Shown here piece after piece: positions 55,053 to 63,401 of a stretch of 64,000 nucleotides of DNA. How positions within the stretch are numbered: position 1 is the stretch's first letter; the number at the start of each line of letters is the position of its first letter. This DNA is from Marinimicrobium agarilyticum DSM 16975 (GTDB lineage: Bacteria > Pseudomonadota > Gammaproteobacteria > Pseudomonadales > Cellvibrionaceae). Under the pieces are notes generated by a model. The model was not told the DNA's origin, ran no database searches, and saw only the letters and a list, made by a program, of their open reading frames with translations. Location: positions 1 to 64,000 of the forward strand of contig NZ_AUHU01000011.1 of NCBI RefSeq assembly GCF_000423345.1, in the 5' to 3' direction. A program made the position numbers and the translations under genes.

Positions 55053-55828
55053 AGGGGCGGACGTTCTCCAAAAAACTTAGGGACGCTGAATGTCGAATTG
55101 GTAAATGTCGAATTGTAGAGGACTGCCCGCCCCACTTCTATCCGCGTTTTACAAAATGAACGACGATGCTGGCACGGCGTTAAAATTGCCATCTCACGAT
55201 TTGTTCAACCCTCTCCTCAAATCGCTTTGTGGTATTTGACGTCGATATGTCGAATATTCGGTCACTCTCTGTCGGAGATGTGGGCGGTTTCATATTTTTT
55301 GTGCGCCAAAATCTGGAAGCTAGGCGTCCTGAAAACAAAAAAATGTGTGAGCCCCTGACTTAGGGTCACGGGCTCATAATTTTGCCTGAATCTGTTATGT
55401 TTATTAGGACCATAAGTGAGCTTCGGTTAGGAAGAATCCGTCTAACAGAGCCATGGGTAAGTGAGAGGGTCTGTGCTAGTTTTTCGGATGCTTGATGGAC
55501 GCGGTATTTACAATAATAGCCGAAATAAGGGCGTCGACGTCACATTCAAAAACGCAATAAGCGTTTTTCGAAACTCAGCATCCCTTCGAAGCAATGGATT
55601 GTAGAACAATGGATTGGCTTCAAGCAGTTTGTTAAAGGAGTCGGTCGCGCCGGTAAGTGCGACCGAAGCAGCGTCAGTCGTAGGCCCTGGGAGTGGCGTA
55701 GTCACGCTGACGTCAGGTAAGTCCGATACGCGTCGGTTGTCGGTACCCGAGCAATGAAACGGGTGAACGGCAGCGTGCGTATTTTATGAACGAGCGAATT
55801 CGCTCAACGACAATAAGAGGGATAATCT
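55053..55828. other. Long A/T-richer intergenic region upstream of the LPMO gene
   Basis: I support no gene in these 776 bases. A 65-codon open frame on the minus strand (55508-55705) lacks a ribosome site and family features. TGAGCCC (55348-55354) pairs with GGGCTCA (55370-55376) next to an A-rich run, so a minus-strand terminator is possible. Regulatory sites for the LPMO are likely here, including the palindrome at 55792. Confidence 0.5.
55792..55805. promoter_or_regulatory. 14-bp perfect palindrome in the LPMO leader
   Basis: GAGCGAATTCGCTC is a perfect palindrome centred about 30 bases before the LPMO start. It could be a repressor site or a leader hairpin. No regulator gene is adjacent. 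Confidence 0.4.
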
Positions 55829-57688
55829 ATGCGGTATCAAAATGTGTTATTCGGTTCAATGGCTTTAGCATTATCGGCCAGTGCGGTGGGGCACGGGCTG
55901 GTATCCGAGCCGGCTTCGCGCGCCTGGTTTTGTGGCGCGATTACCAAGCCGGATACAGCAGAACCCGGTAGCGCCTGCGCCGAGGCGTTTGAAAATGATT
56001 TTACCAGCGGCTACCAGTTCATGAGCATTCTCACGCACGATGTGGGTCGAAAAGGTGTAACGCCACTGCCCGACAACGTCTGTGGTTTTGACAGTGAAAC
56101 CTGGGATGGTGGCGCTACCCCCTGGGACAAACCCATCGACTGGCCCACCAACCAGATCAGTGCGGGCGAGCAAACCTTCACTTGGGATATCTCCTGGGGG
56201 CCGCACTTCGGCGATACTGAAGAGTTTGTTTATTACATTACCAAGCCGGGCTTTGACTATCAGGTTGGTGAGCCCCTGAGCTGGGATGATTTCGAAAGCG
56301 AACCGTTTTGTGACCTGACCGGTTACGACGACAGCAACCCCAGTGCCACACCAAACATCGTTCCGGAGAAAGGCGAATCGCTTTTCCACACCACCTGTAC
56401 GGTACCCGAGCGCGAAGGTCGTCACGTGATCTACGCCGAATGGGGCCGGAACTACTTTACCTATGAGCGCTTCCACAGCTGCGTGGACGTTGAGTTCGGC
56501 GGTGGCAATGGCGGACCGGATCCGGTGGTGGCCAGCATCAATGCCAACCCGGGCAACAGCGTGTTTGCTGGTGCGGGTACGATTGAGCTGAGCGCCTCTA
56601 ACTCTCAGGGCAGCAATCTCAGCTATAACTGGAGTGTTGAACCCGGTGACGATGCCACCTATAGCCTGAGTGGCACCGATGGTGTGAGCACGACGTTGAC
56701 TCTGGCGGAGACTGATGTCGAGAATGACGTAACCGTTCGTCTGCAAGTGAGCAATAGTGATGGCAGTGACAGTGCCGATTACATCTTTACTCACATACCG
56801 GCTACTGGCACCAGCTGGGAAGCCATCGGTCCTCTCACCAATGAGGCACAAAACCTGTCCGAGGGTGACGAAGTGCAGTTGCGGTTGGTGACCAACGATG
56901 GTGAGGACGTGTACCTGCCTACCAATCCCCTCGTTATCTCCAGCGATACCACGACGGCCAGCGCCTGGTCTTATGCGCTCGCCAACGAGGTCAACAGCGA
57001 GAATACCGACGTTCGCGTAGGCGTGCTCAATGACAATGGTGATGTTGAAGCGGTGAACAGTGCAACCGAGAATCGGGTGTTTGCACAGGTGCCGTCCAAC
57101 TACACGGGCGCTTATCTGCAGATCGAAACGCAGGACGACTCCAGCTCCTCTTCTTCAAGCTCCGAGCCGACCACCGGTCAGCAGTGCAACTGGTACGGAA
57201 CGACCACTCCGCTGTGTGACGGTCAGGACTCCGGCTGGGGTTATGAGAATGGGCAGAGCTGCGTCGGCGCAACCACTTGCAGCGGACAGCCGGACCCTTA
57301 CGGCATCATCGGTGGCGGTGACAGCAGCTCTTCTCAGAGCAGCTCGGTCGCCTCCAGCGTAGCCAGCTCTGTTGCATCCTCCAGCGCCCCGACCGGTGGC
57401 AACTGCGAGTATGTTATCCAGAATCAATGGAACGGTGGTTTCACCGCCGCTATTGTGATTACCAATGACGGTTCCAGCGCGATCGATGGCTGGAACGTTT
57501 CCTGGGATTACAGTGGCAGCACTCAGGTGACCAACAGCTGGAACGCGGAAGTATCGGGCTCCGGCCCCTACACCGCCAGTGATATGGGCTGGAACGGCAC
57601 CATTCAGCCGGGCGAGTCTGTAGAGTTTGGTTTCCAGGGCTCAGGCGCCGCAGACGTGCCGGAAGTCACTGGCAGCGTTTGTAACTGA
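55829..57688 (+). CDS. AA10 lytic polysaccharide monooxygenase with CBM10 and CBM2
   Basis: A 619-residue secreted copper enzyme for oxidative cleavage of cellulose or chitin. Signal peptide cleavage before His22 (AVG/HGLVSEP) would expose the first His of the copper brace; the second is likely His126 in WGPHFGDTEEFVYYITKPG. The catalytic domain ends near 224. A PKD-like domain (about 232-322), an unassigned module (325-435), CBM10 (about 451-496) and CBM2 (about 525-619) follow, separated by Ser-rich linkers. Several Cys pairs suggest disulfides. Probably exported by the type II system. GAGGG precedes the ATG. Confidence 0.93.
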   Translation: MRYQNVLFGSMALALSASAVGHGLVSEPASRAWFCGAITKPDTAEPGSACAEAFENDFTSGYQFMSILTHDVGRKGVTPLPDNVCGFDSETWDGGATPWDKPIDWPTNQISAGEQTFTWDISWGPHFGDTEEFVYYITKPGFDYQVGEPLSWDDFESEPFCDLTGYDDSNPSATPNIVPEKGESLFHTTCTVPEREGRHVIYAEWGRNYFTYERFHSCVDVEFGGGNGGPDPVVASINANPGNSVFAGAGTIELSASNSQGSNLSYNWSVEPGDDATYSLSGTDGVSTTLTLAETDVENDVTVRLQVSNSDGSDSADYIFTHIPATGTSWEAIGPLTNEAQNLSEGDEVQLRLVTNDGEDVYLPTNPLVISSDTTTASAWSYALANEVNSENTDVRVGVLNDNGDVEAVNSATENRVFAQVPSNYTGAYLQIETQDDSSSSSSSSEPTTGQQCNWYGTTTPLCDGQDSGWGYENGQSCVGATTCSGQPDPYGIIGGGDSSSSQSSSVASSVASSVASSSAPTGGNCEYVIQNQWNGGFTAAIVITNDGSSAIDGWNVSWDYSGSTQVTNSWNAEVSGSGPYTASDMGWNGTIQPGESVEFGFQGSGAADVPEVTGSVCN

Positions 57689-57709
57689 TCAACTCGCTGT
57701 TAAAGCCAT

Positions 57710-57745
57710 AAAAAAACCGGGGGCCCATGGGCCCCCGGTTTTTTT
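57710..57745. terminator. Bidirectional terminator between LPMO and pullulanase genes
   Basis: A 22-base perfect GC palindrome (57717-57738) is flanked by seven A on the left (six at 57711-57716 plus 57710) and seven T on the right (57739-57745). It can stop transcription from both convergent genes. Confidence 0.92.
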
Positions 57746-57765
57746 ATGGCAGGTATTTTTTTGAG

Positions 57766-60700
57766 TTAGCGGCGCTGACGAAAGCGAAGCGACAGCGCAG
57801 CCATAACCAGTAGAATCAACAGATTAACGCTACCGCTACCGCTGTCGGGCAGTTCGGGCCGATCCTGATCATCATCGCCATTTCCGTCGTCGTTGTCGCC
57901 GCTTCCATCTCCGTCAGAGCCATCCTCGTCAGGCGCTTGCGTGACTTGAAAAACAGCGGTAGTTCGGGCCGGAACCGTAAAGGTGCCACTCTCCGCTTCG
58001 AACGCAGCGTCCTGAAGGCGTGTATCCGCCGACGCTTGCTGTACCGGATGCAGTTCAAATGTCATGCCTTCCCAGTCCGCCTTGGCCAGTGTTTGTGCCT
58101 CGGTGTGGGCGTTGAACAATACCATGACCATTTCCCGTTCCGGGTCCCAGTCCGCTTCGCCGTCGGTGATTTTCATGGCGATCAACGCGGGCTTCTGCTC
58201 GGCGCCGGTGTTCTCAAAGCTCAGGTGCGCCATGACGTCAGCGCCCGTCTCCAGGCGGAACAATTTGGAGCTCTTGCGAATGGCCAACATTTCACGGGTG
58301 TGGGCGAAGGCCTGCTTGATCTGATCGCTGCCCACGGCGAGGGTGTCGTCCGCCAGACGCGGGCTGATCTGATCCCAACTGGCCTCGGTGGAGTGAGCCG
58401 GTGGCAGACCGCGACCCCAGCCATTGTCGGTGTAGCTGTAGTCGAGCAGGTTGAACCAGTCACCGGAATCGTAGCTGTCGCGATCCATGGATTTGGAGCG
58501 CAGCATTTCCTGCCCGGCGTGCATAAACGGAATCCCCTGGGAGAGCAGAATCAGGCTGTTACCCAGGTTCTGTACCCGAACGCGAGTCTCGAGATCCCGA
58601 TCCAGTGGAATTTTATACTGGTTGATATCGAACAGGGTTTCGTTGTCGTGGGCGGCGATGTAGTTGATGGTTTCCTGAGGGTCACTGGTGTAGCCCACCT
58701 GGGCGCCGTAGTCGCCGGTCACCTCGGTGCCCTGCCAGTCCACAAAGGTAAAGTCCTTCAGGTTGCCCGTCAGGCCGATGCGGATGCGATCGGTGCTGGT
58801 GAGGAGCCATTCCAGGTCCGCTGTGCTTGCGTTGTTTTCCGCGTTGGGGTCGTAGTAGAGGCCGTTGATAAAGCCCTGGTTCTGAACGTGGGCGATGCCG
58901 GTATCAAAAGGGCTGCCGCCGCGGACCGCGTCACGAAAGCGGTCGTTAAAGGTGCCGATGCCGGTGCCGGCCATGTTCAACTGGGTGGCTTGTTCGAAGC
59001 GGGCATCGTCGGCCACTTCGCCGAAGTTCCAGCCCTCGCCGTAGAGGTAAATGCTGTCGCCGTTCACCCCGTTGGCTTCTTCGGTCAGCGACGCCAGTTG
59101 CTCCTGTACGGCCAGCATGTTGGCTTTGCTGTGATGACCCATCAAATCAAAACGGAAGCCGTCCACCTTGTACATTGCCGCCCAGGTTGTGAGTGAATCC
59201 ACCATGAGTTTTTCCATCATGGCATGCTCGGTGGCGGTGTTTTCACAGCAGGTGCTGCGCTCGATCTCGCCACTGGCATTCAGACGGTGGTAGTAACCGG
59301 GTACGACTTTGTCGAGCACCGCCTTGTCGCCGAGCAGCGCCTGACTGGTGTGGTTGTACACCACGTCCATCACGACCCGCAGACCGGCATTACTCAGAGC
59401 CTGCACCATTTCCCGGAACTCCAGAATGCGGGCCACGCCTTCGGCGCTGGTGGCATAGCTGCCTTCCGGTACCGTGTAGTGGTGAGGGTCATAGCACCAG
59501 TTGAAGGCGTCGGTCGCCCGAATGGCCTCAATGGCGGCCTGCTGTTCGGTGCCGTTGGGCTCATAGACCGACAGGTCCTGTTCCAGCTGCGAGCGATCGG
59601 CCGGGTCTTCCGGAATGGTGGCACAGTCAAACGCGGGGAGCAGGTGCACGTGGCTTAATCCCGCTGCTTGCAACTTCTTGAGGTGGGTCATGCCCAGGCT
59701 GTCCTCAACCGTAAAGGCTTTAAACGTGCCGCGCCACTCAGAAGGAACCTCCGGGTCGTTCACGCTGAAATCGCGCATGTGCAACTCATACACCACCATG
59801 TCTTCCGGGGCGGCCGGTGCGGGTTTTTCCAGTTCATCCCAGCCCTCGGGTTTCAGGTCGGCATCCTTGAGGTTGACCAGTTGACTGCGGGTCCCGTCGG
59901 TATTGGCGCCGAGGGTGTAGGGGTCGGTGACCAGGTTGCTTTCAATATTTTGAGTGTTGGGCACATACACATCGACGTTGAAACGATAGTACTGCCGGTC
60001 CCAGTCAGCGGTGCCGGTAACACTCCAGACCCCGGTGTCCGGATCGAATGTCATGGGCAGTTCGGTGGCGGTGTCGGTCTGGCCGTCGGCGTATAGCAAA
60101 AAGGTCACCGACTGCGCCGTGGGTGCCCAGAGATGAACGGAGGGAACGCCGTCGCTGTATACCGGTCCGAGGGAGCCCTCGTAGGCGTATAGGTCATCCA
60201 GCACACCGGGAATCTGAACGCCGGTGGCATCGATCAGGCTACCGTCCCCGTTGCTGGCGGAAACCGCAATTTGTTGCTTCAGGATGGCAGGAACTTGTGC
60301 CACGTCCGCGGGCTGGAGTTTGAACACCGGATAATCGGCCAGATGCGGAAATTGAGCGGCCAATACCTCGCTCATGCCAGCCGGATCATGGGTCAGTGTC
60401 AGGCTTTCCCCTCCGGTGACGCCGTCCGTGCCGCTGCTCAGCGCGGCGTCAGCGTCGTAGTGTAACTGGATCTCGGCGTCGGCCGGCACAGCCCAGGCGA
60501 TGGTTTCCTGATCGAGCCAGTAGGCCTTGGCGCTGGTGAGGTCACCGGTCGAGACCACGTCACCTACAATCACACTGTTGTCCAGACTGTTATAGGTGAA
60601 GGTGACCGCCTCTCCGGCTTCACTCACGGAAAAGGCGACGTTGCCGCCGTTGCCATTGCCGTAACTGACATCCCAGGATTCGTTGAGCGCAATCTTGGCC

Positions 60701-61254
60701 TGGTAATCACCGGGTGGGATTGCAGTCGTTGTGAATTGATAGATGCCGGTATGGTTCGGGTCCTGCACCCAGGCCCGCAGGCAATCCGGCGCCCAGTTGG
60801 TGGGGCATCCCAGTGCGGTTTGAAAATCCCCCACGGCTGCCGCGATCACATGGTTCTTACTATCGGCCACCCAGTGGCTGGCGTGGCTGTAGTAAAAACG
60901 CACCGAGGCGTCGTTCTCCAGGCTCAGGGCGACATTACCGCCGTTGGGTTCGGCGCCCGCCCCGTAGTTCTCATCCCAACCGTTATTGAGGGCGACTTTG
61001 TATTCGTAGTCGCCAGCGGGGAGGGCAAAGGTTCCTCGCCACACCCCATCATCCGCGCCGGTCAGCTGCGATTCGGCGCAGTCCGGTGCCCAGTTTGCCG
61101 AGCAGCCGAGGGCGGTTTGCAGATCTCCGGGAATTGAAACGGCGGTGGGGTCGGGGGTGTGGTCAGCCCATAGGGTCGTCGGTGCGAGAGCACTGAGGGC
61201 CAGCACTCCGGCCGCGAGCCAACGTGGCGCGGATCGGTTATATCGAGTATTCAT
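57766..61254 (-). CDS. pulA: Secreted pullulanase-type GH13 alpha-1,6-glucosidase
   Basis: A 1162-residue enzyme that debranches pullulan, glycogen or starch. The signal peptide (about 1-29) is followed by two X25-like repeats, each with a GC(S/P)(A/T)NWAPDC segment (about 40-215), then pullulanase N-domains and the GH13 barrel. Catalytic motifs are DVVYNH, GFRFDLMGH (nucleophile Asp703), YGEGWNF (acid/base Glu740) and AHDN (Asp870). The C-terminus has an acidic Gly/Asp linker, then SGSGSVNLLILLVMAALSLR and a basic end, resembling a GlyGly-CTERM sorting tail. ATG at 61254 has GGAG upstream; an in-frame ATG at 61443 would add 63 poor residues. Confidence 0.95.
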   Translation of the reverse strand: MNTRYNRSAPRWLAAGVLALSALAPTTLWADHTPDPTAVSIPGDLQTALGCSANWAPDCAESQLTGADDGVWRGTFALPAGDYEYKVALNNGWDENYGAGAEPNGGNVALSLENDASVRFYYSHASHWVADSKNHVIAAAVGDFQTALGCPTNWAPDCLRAWVQDPNHTGIYQFTTTAIPPGDYQAKIALNESWDVSYGNGNGGNVAFSVSEAGEAVTFTYNSLDNSVIVGDVVSTGDLTSAKAYWLDQETIAWAVPADAEIQLHYDADAALSSGTDGVTGGESLTLTHDPAGMSEVLAAQFPHLADYPVFKLQPADVAQVPAILKQQIAVSASNGDGSLIDATGVQIPGVLDDLYAYEGSLGPVYSDGVPSVHLWAPTAQSVTFLLYADGQTDTATELPMTFDPDTGVWSVTGTADWDRQYYRFNVDVYVPNTQNIESNLVTDPYTLGANTDGTRSQLVNLKDADLKPEGWDELEKPAPAAPEDMVVYELHMRDFSVNDPEVPSEWRGTFKAFTVEDSLGMTHLKKLQAAGLSHVHLLPAFDCATIPEDPADRSQLEQDLSVYEPNGTEQQAAIEAIRATDAFNWCYDPHHYTVPEGSYATSAEGVARILEFREMVQALSNAGLRVVMDVVYNHTSQALLGDKAVLDKVVPGYYHRLNASGEIERSTCCENTATEHAMMEKLMVDSLTTWAAMYKVDGFRFDLMGHHSKANMLAVQEQLASLTEEANGVNGDSIYLYGEGWNFGEVADDARFEQATQLNMAGTGIGTFNDRFRDAVRGGSPFDTGIAHVQNQGFINGLYYDPNAENNASTADLEWLLTSTDRIRIGLTGNLKDFTFVDWQGTEVTGDYGAQVGYTSDPQETINYIAAHDNETLFDINQYKIPLDRDLETRVRVQNLGNSLILLSQGIPFMHAGQEMLRSKSMDRDSYDSGDWFNLLDYSYTDNGWGRGLPPAHSTEASWDQISPRLADDTLAVGSDQIKQAFAHTREMLAIRKSSKLFRLETGADVMAHLSFENTGAEQKPALIAMKITDGEADWDPEREMVMVLFNAHTEAQTLAKADWEGMTFELHPVQQASADTRLQDAAFEAESGTFTVPARTTAVFQVTQAPDEDGSDGDGSGDNDDGNGDDDQDRPELPDSGSGSVNLLILLVMAALSLRFRQRR

Positions 61255-61319
61255 TATTAGTTCTCCAAGCTTGTTTATGATTATTGGGGCCCGGCACGTC
61301 TCGGGCAGCCTCTGTGGGT

Positions 61320-61345
61320 AAAAAAAAGGCGCAGTTGACTGCGCC
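61320..61345 (-). terminator. Intrinsic terminator in the pulA leader or after the GH13 gene
   Basis: GGCGCAGT pairs with ACTGCGCC (61328-61345), followed on the minus strand by eight T. It lies 66 bases before the pulA start and 210 bases after the upstream GH13 stop. It may end the upstream transcript or act as an attenuator for pulA. Confidence 0.8.
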
Positions 61346-61445
61346 AAAGTTTCCCAACACAAAGCAATGAGAGAGTGGAATAAAACGGTTAAAGGAAACG
61401 CCCGCTGGTCAGTCGAGAGTGTCCGAAATACTGAACCGTTCATTG

Positions 61446-61474
61446 ATGCTAGAACGCGGCGGGTGATGTCTCAA
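61446..61474 (-). promoter_or_regulatory. Predicted sigma-70 promoter of pulA
   Basis: On the minus strand TTGAGA (61469-61474) and TAGCAT (61446-61451) are 17 bases apart. The predicted transcript would pass through the terminator at 61320-61345 before reaching pulA. Confidence 0.5.
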
Positions 61475-61480
61475 TAGCTT

Positions 61481-61523
61481 GCATACGTATGCAGGCAGGA
61501 AGAACTCATGAATACGTATGCAA
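61481..61523. promoter_or_regulatory. Two ATACGTAT-centred operator-like sites upstream of pulA
   Basis: GCATACGTATGC (61481-61492) is a perfect palindrome just upstream of the predicted -35. TGAATACGTATGCAA (61509-61523) is a second copy, centres 29 bases apart. The form fits a LacI-family sugar regulator. The position before the -35 is more typical of activation than repression. Confidence 0.6.
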
Positions 61524-61554
61524 GCCGGAGCTGTTGGTCAGGTTCTCTCCCTGT

Positions 61555-63393
61555 TCAGTGCTTCAGCTCAAAAATGTGAGCGGACATGGGCTCCAGCGCC
61601 AGCCCATCCTCGACCGACTGACTGACTTTTCGAATAACGTCGGTCGCGGTGACTGCATTGGACAGGGCTTGTGAGTAGCGATCGGTGGACAGGTGCTGTT
61701 TCTGATCGCTGTGATTGATCGCTACCAGAACGCGTTCCTCTTTTGTGTAGCGAAGGTAGACGTAAACCCCGTGGTGGGGAGCATAGTGCAGAAGCTTGCC
61801 GTTATGGACCGCATCGCTGGTTTGTCGCCACTGCAACAGCGTCTGCAGATAGGATTGCGCTTGGCGCTGAGGTTCACTCAGCCCTTTTCCGGTAAAACCG
61901 TTGCGTGTGTCCCCTGGCCAGCCACCGGGGAAGTCACTGCGAACGGCACCATCGTCACGGGTCTTGGGGCTGGTGGCCAGCAGCTCGGAGCCGTAGAAAA
62001 ACTGCGGTATGCCCCGCATGGTGGCGAGCAGACTCATGGCAATATTGAACCGGTCGAGGTCTTCATCAAAGAGGCTGTAAAGTCGACTGGTATCGTGGTT
62101 CTCGGCGAAAATTACCAGGCTCATCGGGTCCGGATAGAGGTTGTCATCCGCGAGGGATTCGTACACCCGGATAAACCCCCGGTTCCAGGCTTCCTCTTCG
62201 GTCAAGGCCGTGCGTAAACTGTCATAGAGAGGAAAATCCATCACGCTCGGCAGATAGGAAACGTAGCCGTCGCGATTGTCCTTCCCCCGTTGCCAATAGG
62301 AGACGACGTTCGGGTTGGTGCTCCACTCTTCGCCCACAATGTTGAAATTCGGGTACTCTTCCATGATGCGCCGGGTCCAGTCGCTCAGGAAGTCTTTATC
62401 CGAATAAGAATAGGTATCGGTGCGGATACCGTAGAGATCGGCGTACTCGATCCACCATAGGGTGTTCTGGATCAGGTAGTTGGCTACCAGAGGATTGCGC
62501 TGGTTCAGGTCGGGCATGGACTCGACAAACCAGCCGCCTTCAAATTCCCGCTGGTCGATATCAGTGGCATAAGGATCTTGCACACTGGTGCGGTAATGGG
62601 TTGTTGGCTCAAAATTGCCTTGGTAGTTCAGCCAGTCGTTCGTGGGTAGATCGTCCATCCACCAGTGGTTGGAGCCGATATGGTTGAGTATCACATCCTG
62701 AATCAGTCCCACCCCAGCCCGTTGGCCTTCCAGGCTCAGTTGTCGGTAGTCGGCATTGCGTCCGAAACGGGGATCGATCCGATAGTGGTCGGTAATGGAG
62801 TAGCCGTGATAAGAGTATTCCGCCTGATTATTTTCCAACATGGGAGTTGGCCATATGGCGGTGAAACCCATGTCGGCGATGTACTTCAGGTGTTCCGTCA
62901 TGCCTGCGAGGTCACCGCCATGTCGGCCGACTGAACGGCTTCGGTCGACTTTTTCAAGCATGCCCGGTACCGAATCATTGCCCGGGTTGCCGTTGGCGAA
63001 GCGGTCGGGGGTAATCAGGTAAATGGCATCAGTGGTGTCAAACCCTCTGCGTTCGGCAGACCCTTTTCGTCGGGTACGAAAAGCGTAATCGTGCACAAAA
63101 GTCCGGTTGTCGCCATCGGTGAATGTTAAGGGAACAGTGCCGCCGTCGAAGTCGTTGGACAGCGTCAGGTCGACAAACAGGTAGTGGGGGCTGTCTACCC
63201 GGTGCACGGTATCGAGTCGAATGCCGGCATGGTCCACGGTGACATCGAGCTCTCCCACGCGGTCGCCGTGTACCATCAGTTGCAGTCGCGCAGAGGCCAT
63301 CCCCGCCCACCAGAACGGCGGGTCGATACGTTCAATGGATTGCGCCAGGGTCAGGGGGCTTAATAGCACCAGAAAAACAAGGATCGCTTTCAT
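61555..63393 (-). CDS. Exported GH13 alpha-glucan hydrolase (cyclomaltodextrinase/neopullulanase-like)
   Basis: A 612-residue enzyme with a signal peptide (about 1-17). The N-terminal domain with ERIDPPFWWAGMASARLQLM is the pattern of cyclomaltodextrinases and SusA-type enzymes. Catalytic motifs are DVILNH (233-238), GIRTDTYSY (nucleophile Asp326), IVGEEW (Glu355) and ENHDT (Asp434). It probably degrades malto-oligosaccharides in the periplasm. Located 8 bases after the halogenase gene on the same strand. Confidence 0.92.
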   Translation of the reverse strand: MKAILVFLVLLSPLTLAQSIERIDPPFWWAGMASARLQLMVHGDRVGELDVTVDHAGIRLDTVHRVDSPHYLFVDLTLSNDFDGGTVPLTFTDGDNRTFVHDYAFRTRRKGSAERRGFDTTDAIYLITPDRFANGNPGNDSVPGMLEKVDRSRSVGRHGGDLAGMTEHLKYIADMGFTAIWPTPMLENNQAEYSYHGYSITDHYRIDPRFGRNADYRQLSLEGQRAGVGLIQDVILNHIGSNHWWMDDLPTNDWLNYQGNFEPTTHYRTSVQDPYATDIDQREFEGGWFVESMPDLNQRNPLVANYLIQNTLWWIEYADLYGIRTDTYSYSDKDFLSDWTRRIMEEYPNFNIVGEEWSTNPNVVSYWQRGKDNRDGYVSYLPSVMDFPLYDSLRTALTEEEAWNRGFIRVYESLADDNLYPDPMSLVIFAENHDTSRLYSLFDEDLDRFNIAMSLLATMRGIPQFFYGSELLATSPKTRDDGAVRSDFPGGWPGDTRNGFTGKGLSEPQRQAQSYLQTLLQWRQTSDAVHNGKLLHYAPHHGVYVYLRYTKEERVLVAINHSDQKQHLSTDRYSQALSNAVTATDVIRKVSQSVEDGLALEPMSAHIFELKH

Positions 63394-63401
63394 AGGGACT
63401 C

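Noticed and set aside
55508-55705. 65-codon minus-strand open frame as a small gene
   Set aside because: GTG start without a ribosome site, no recognisable features, and located in an A/T-richer regulatory stretch.
61255-61443. 63-residue N-terminal extension of pullulanase
   Set aside because: It would run through the terminator hairpin and place the clear signal peptide internally. The ATG at 61254 has a good ribosome site.
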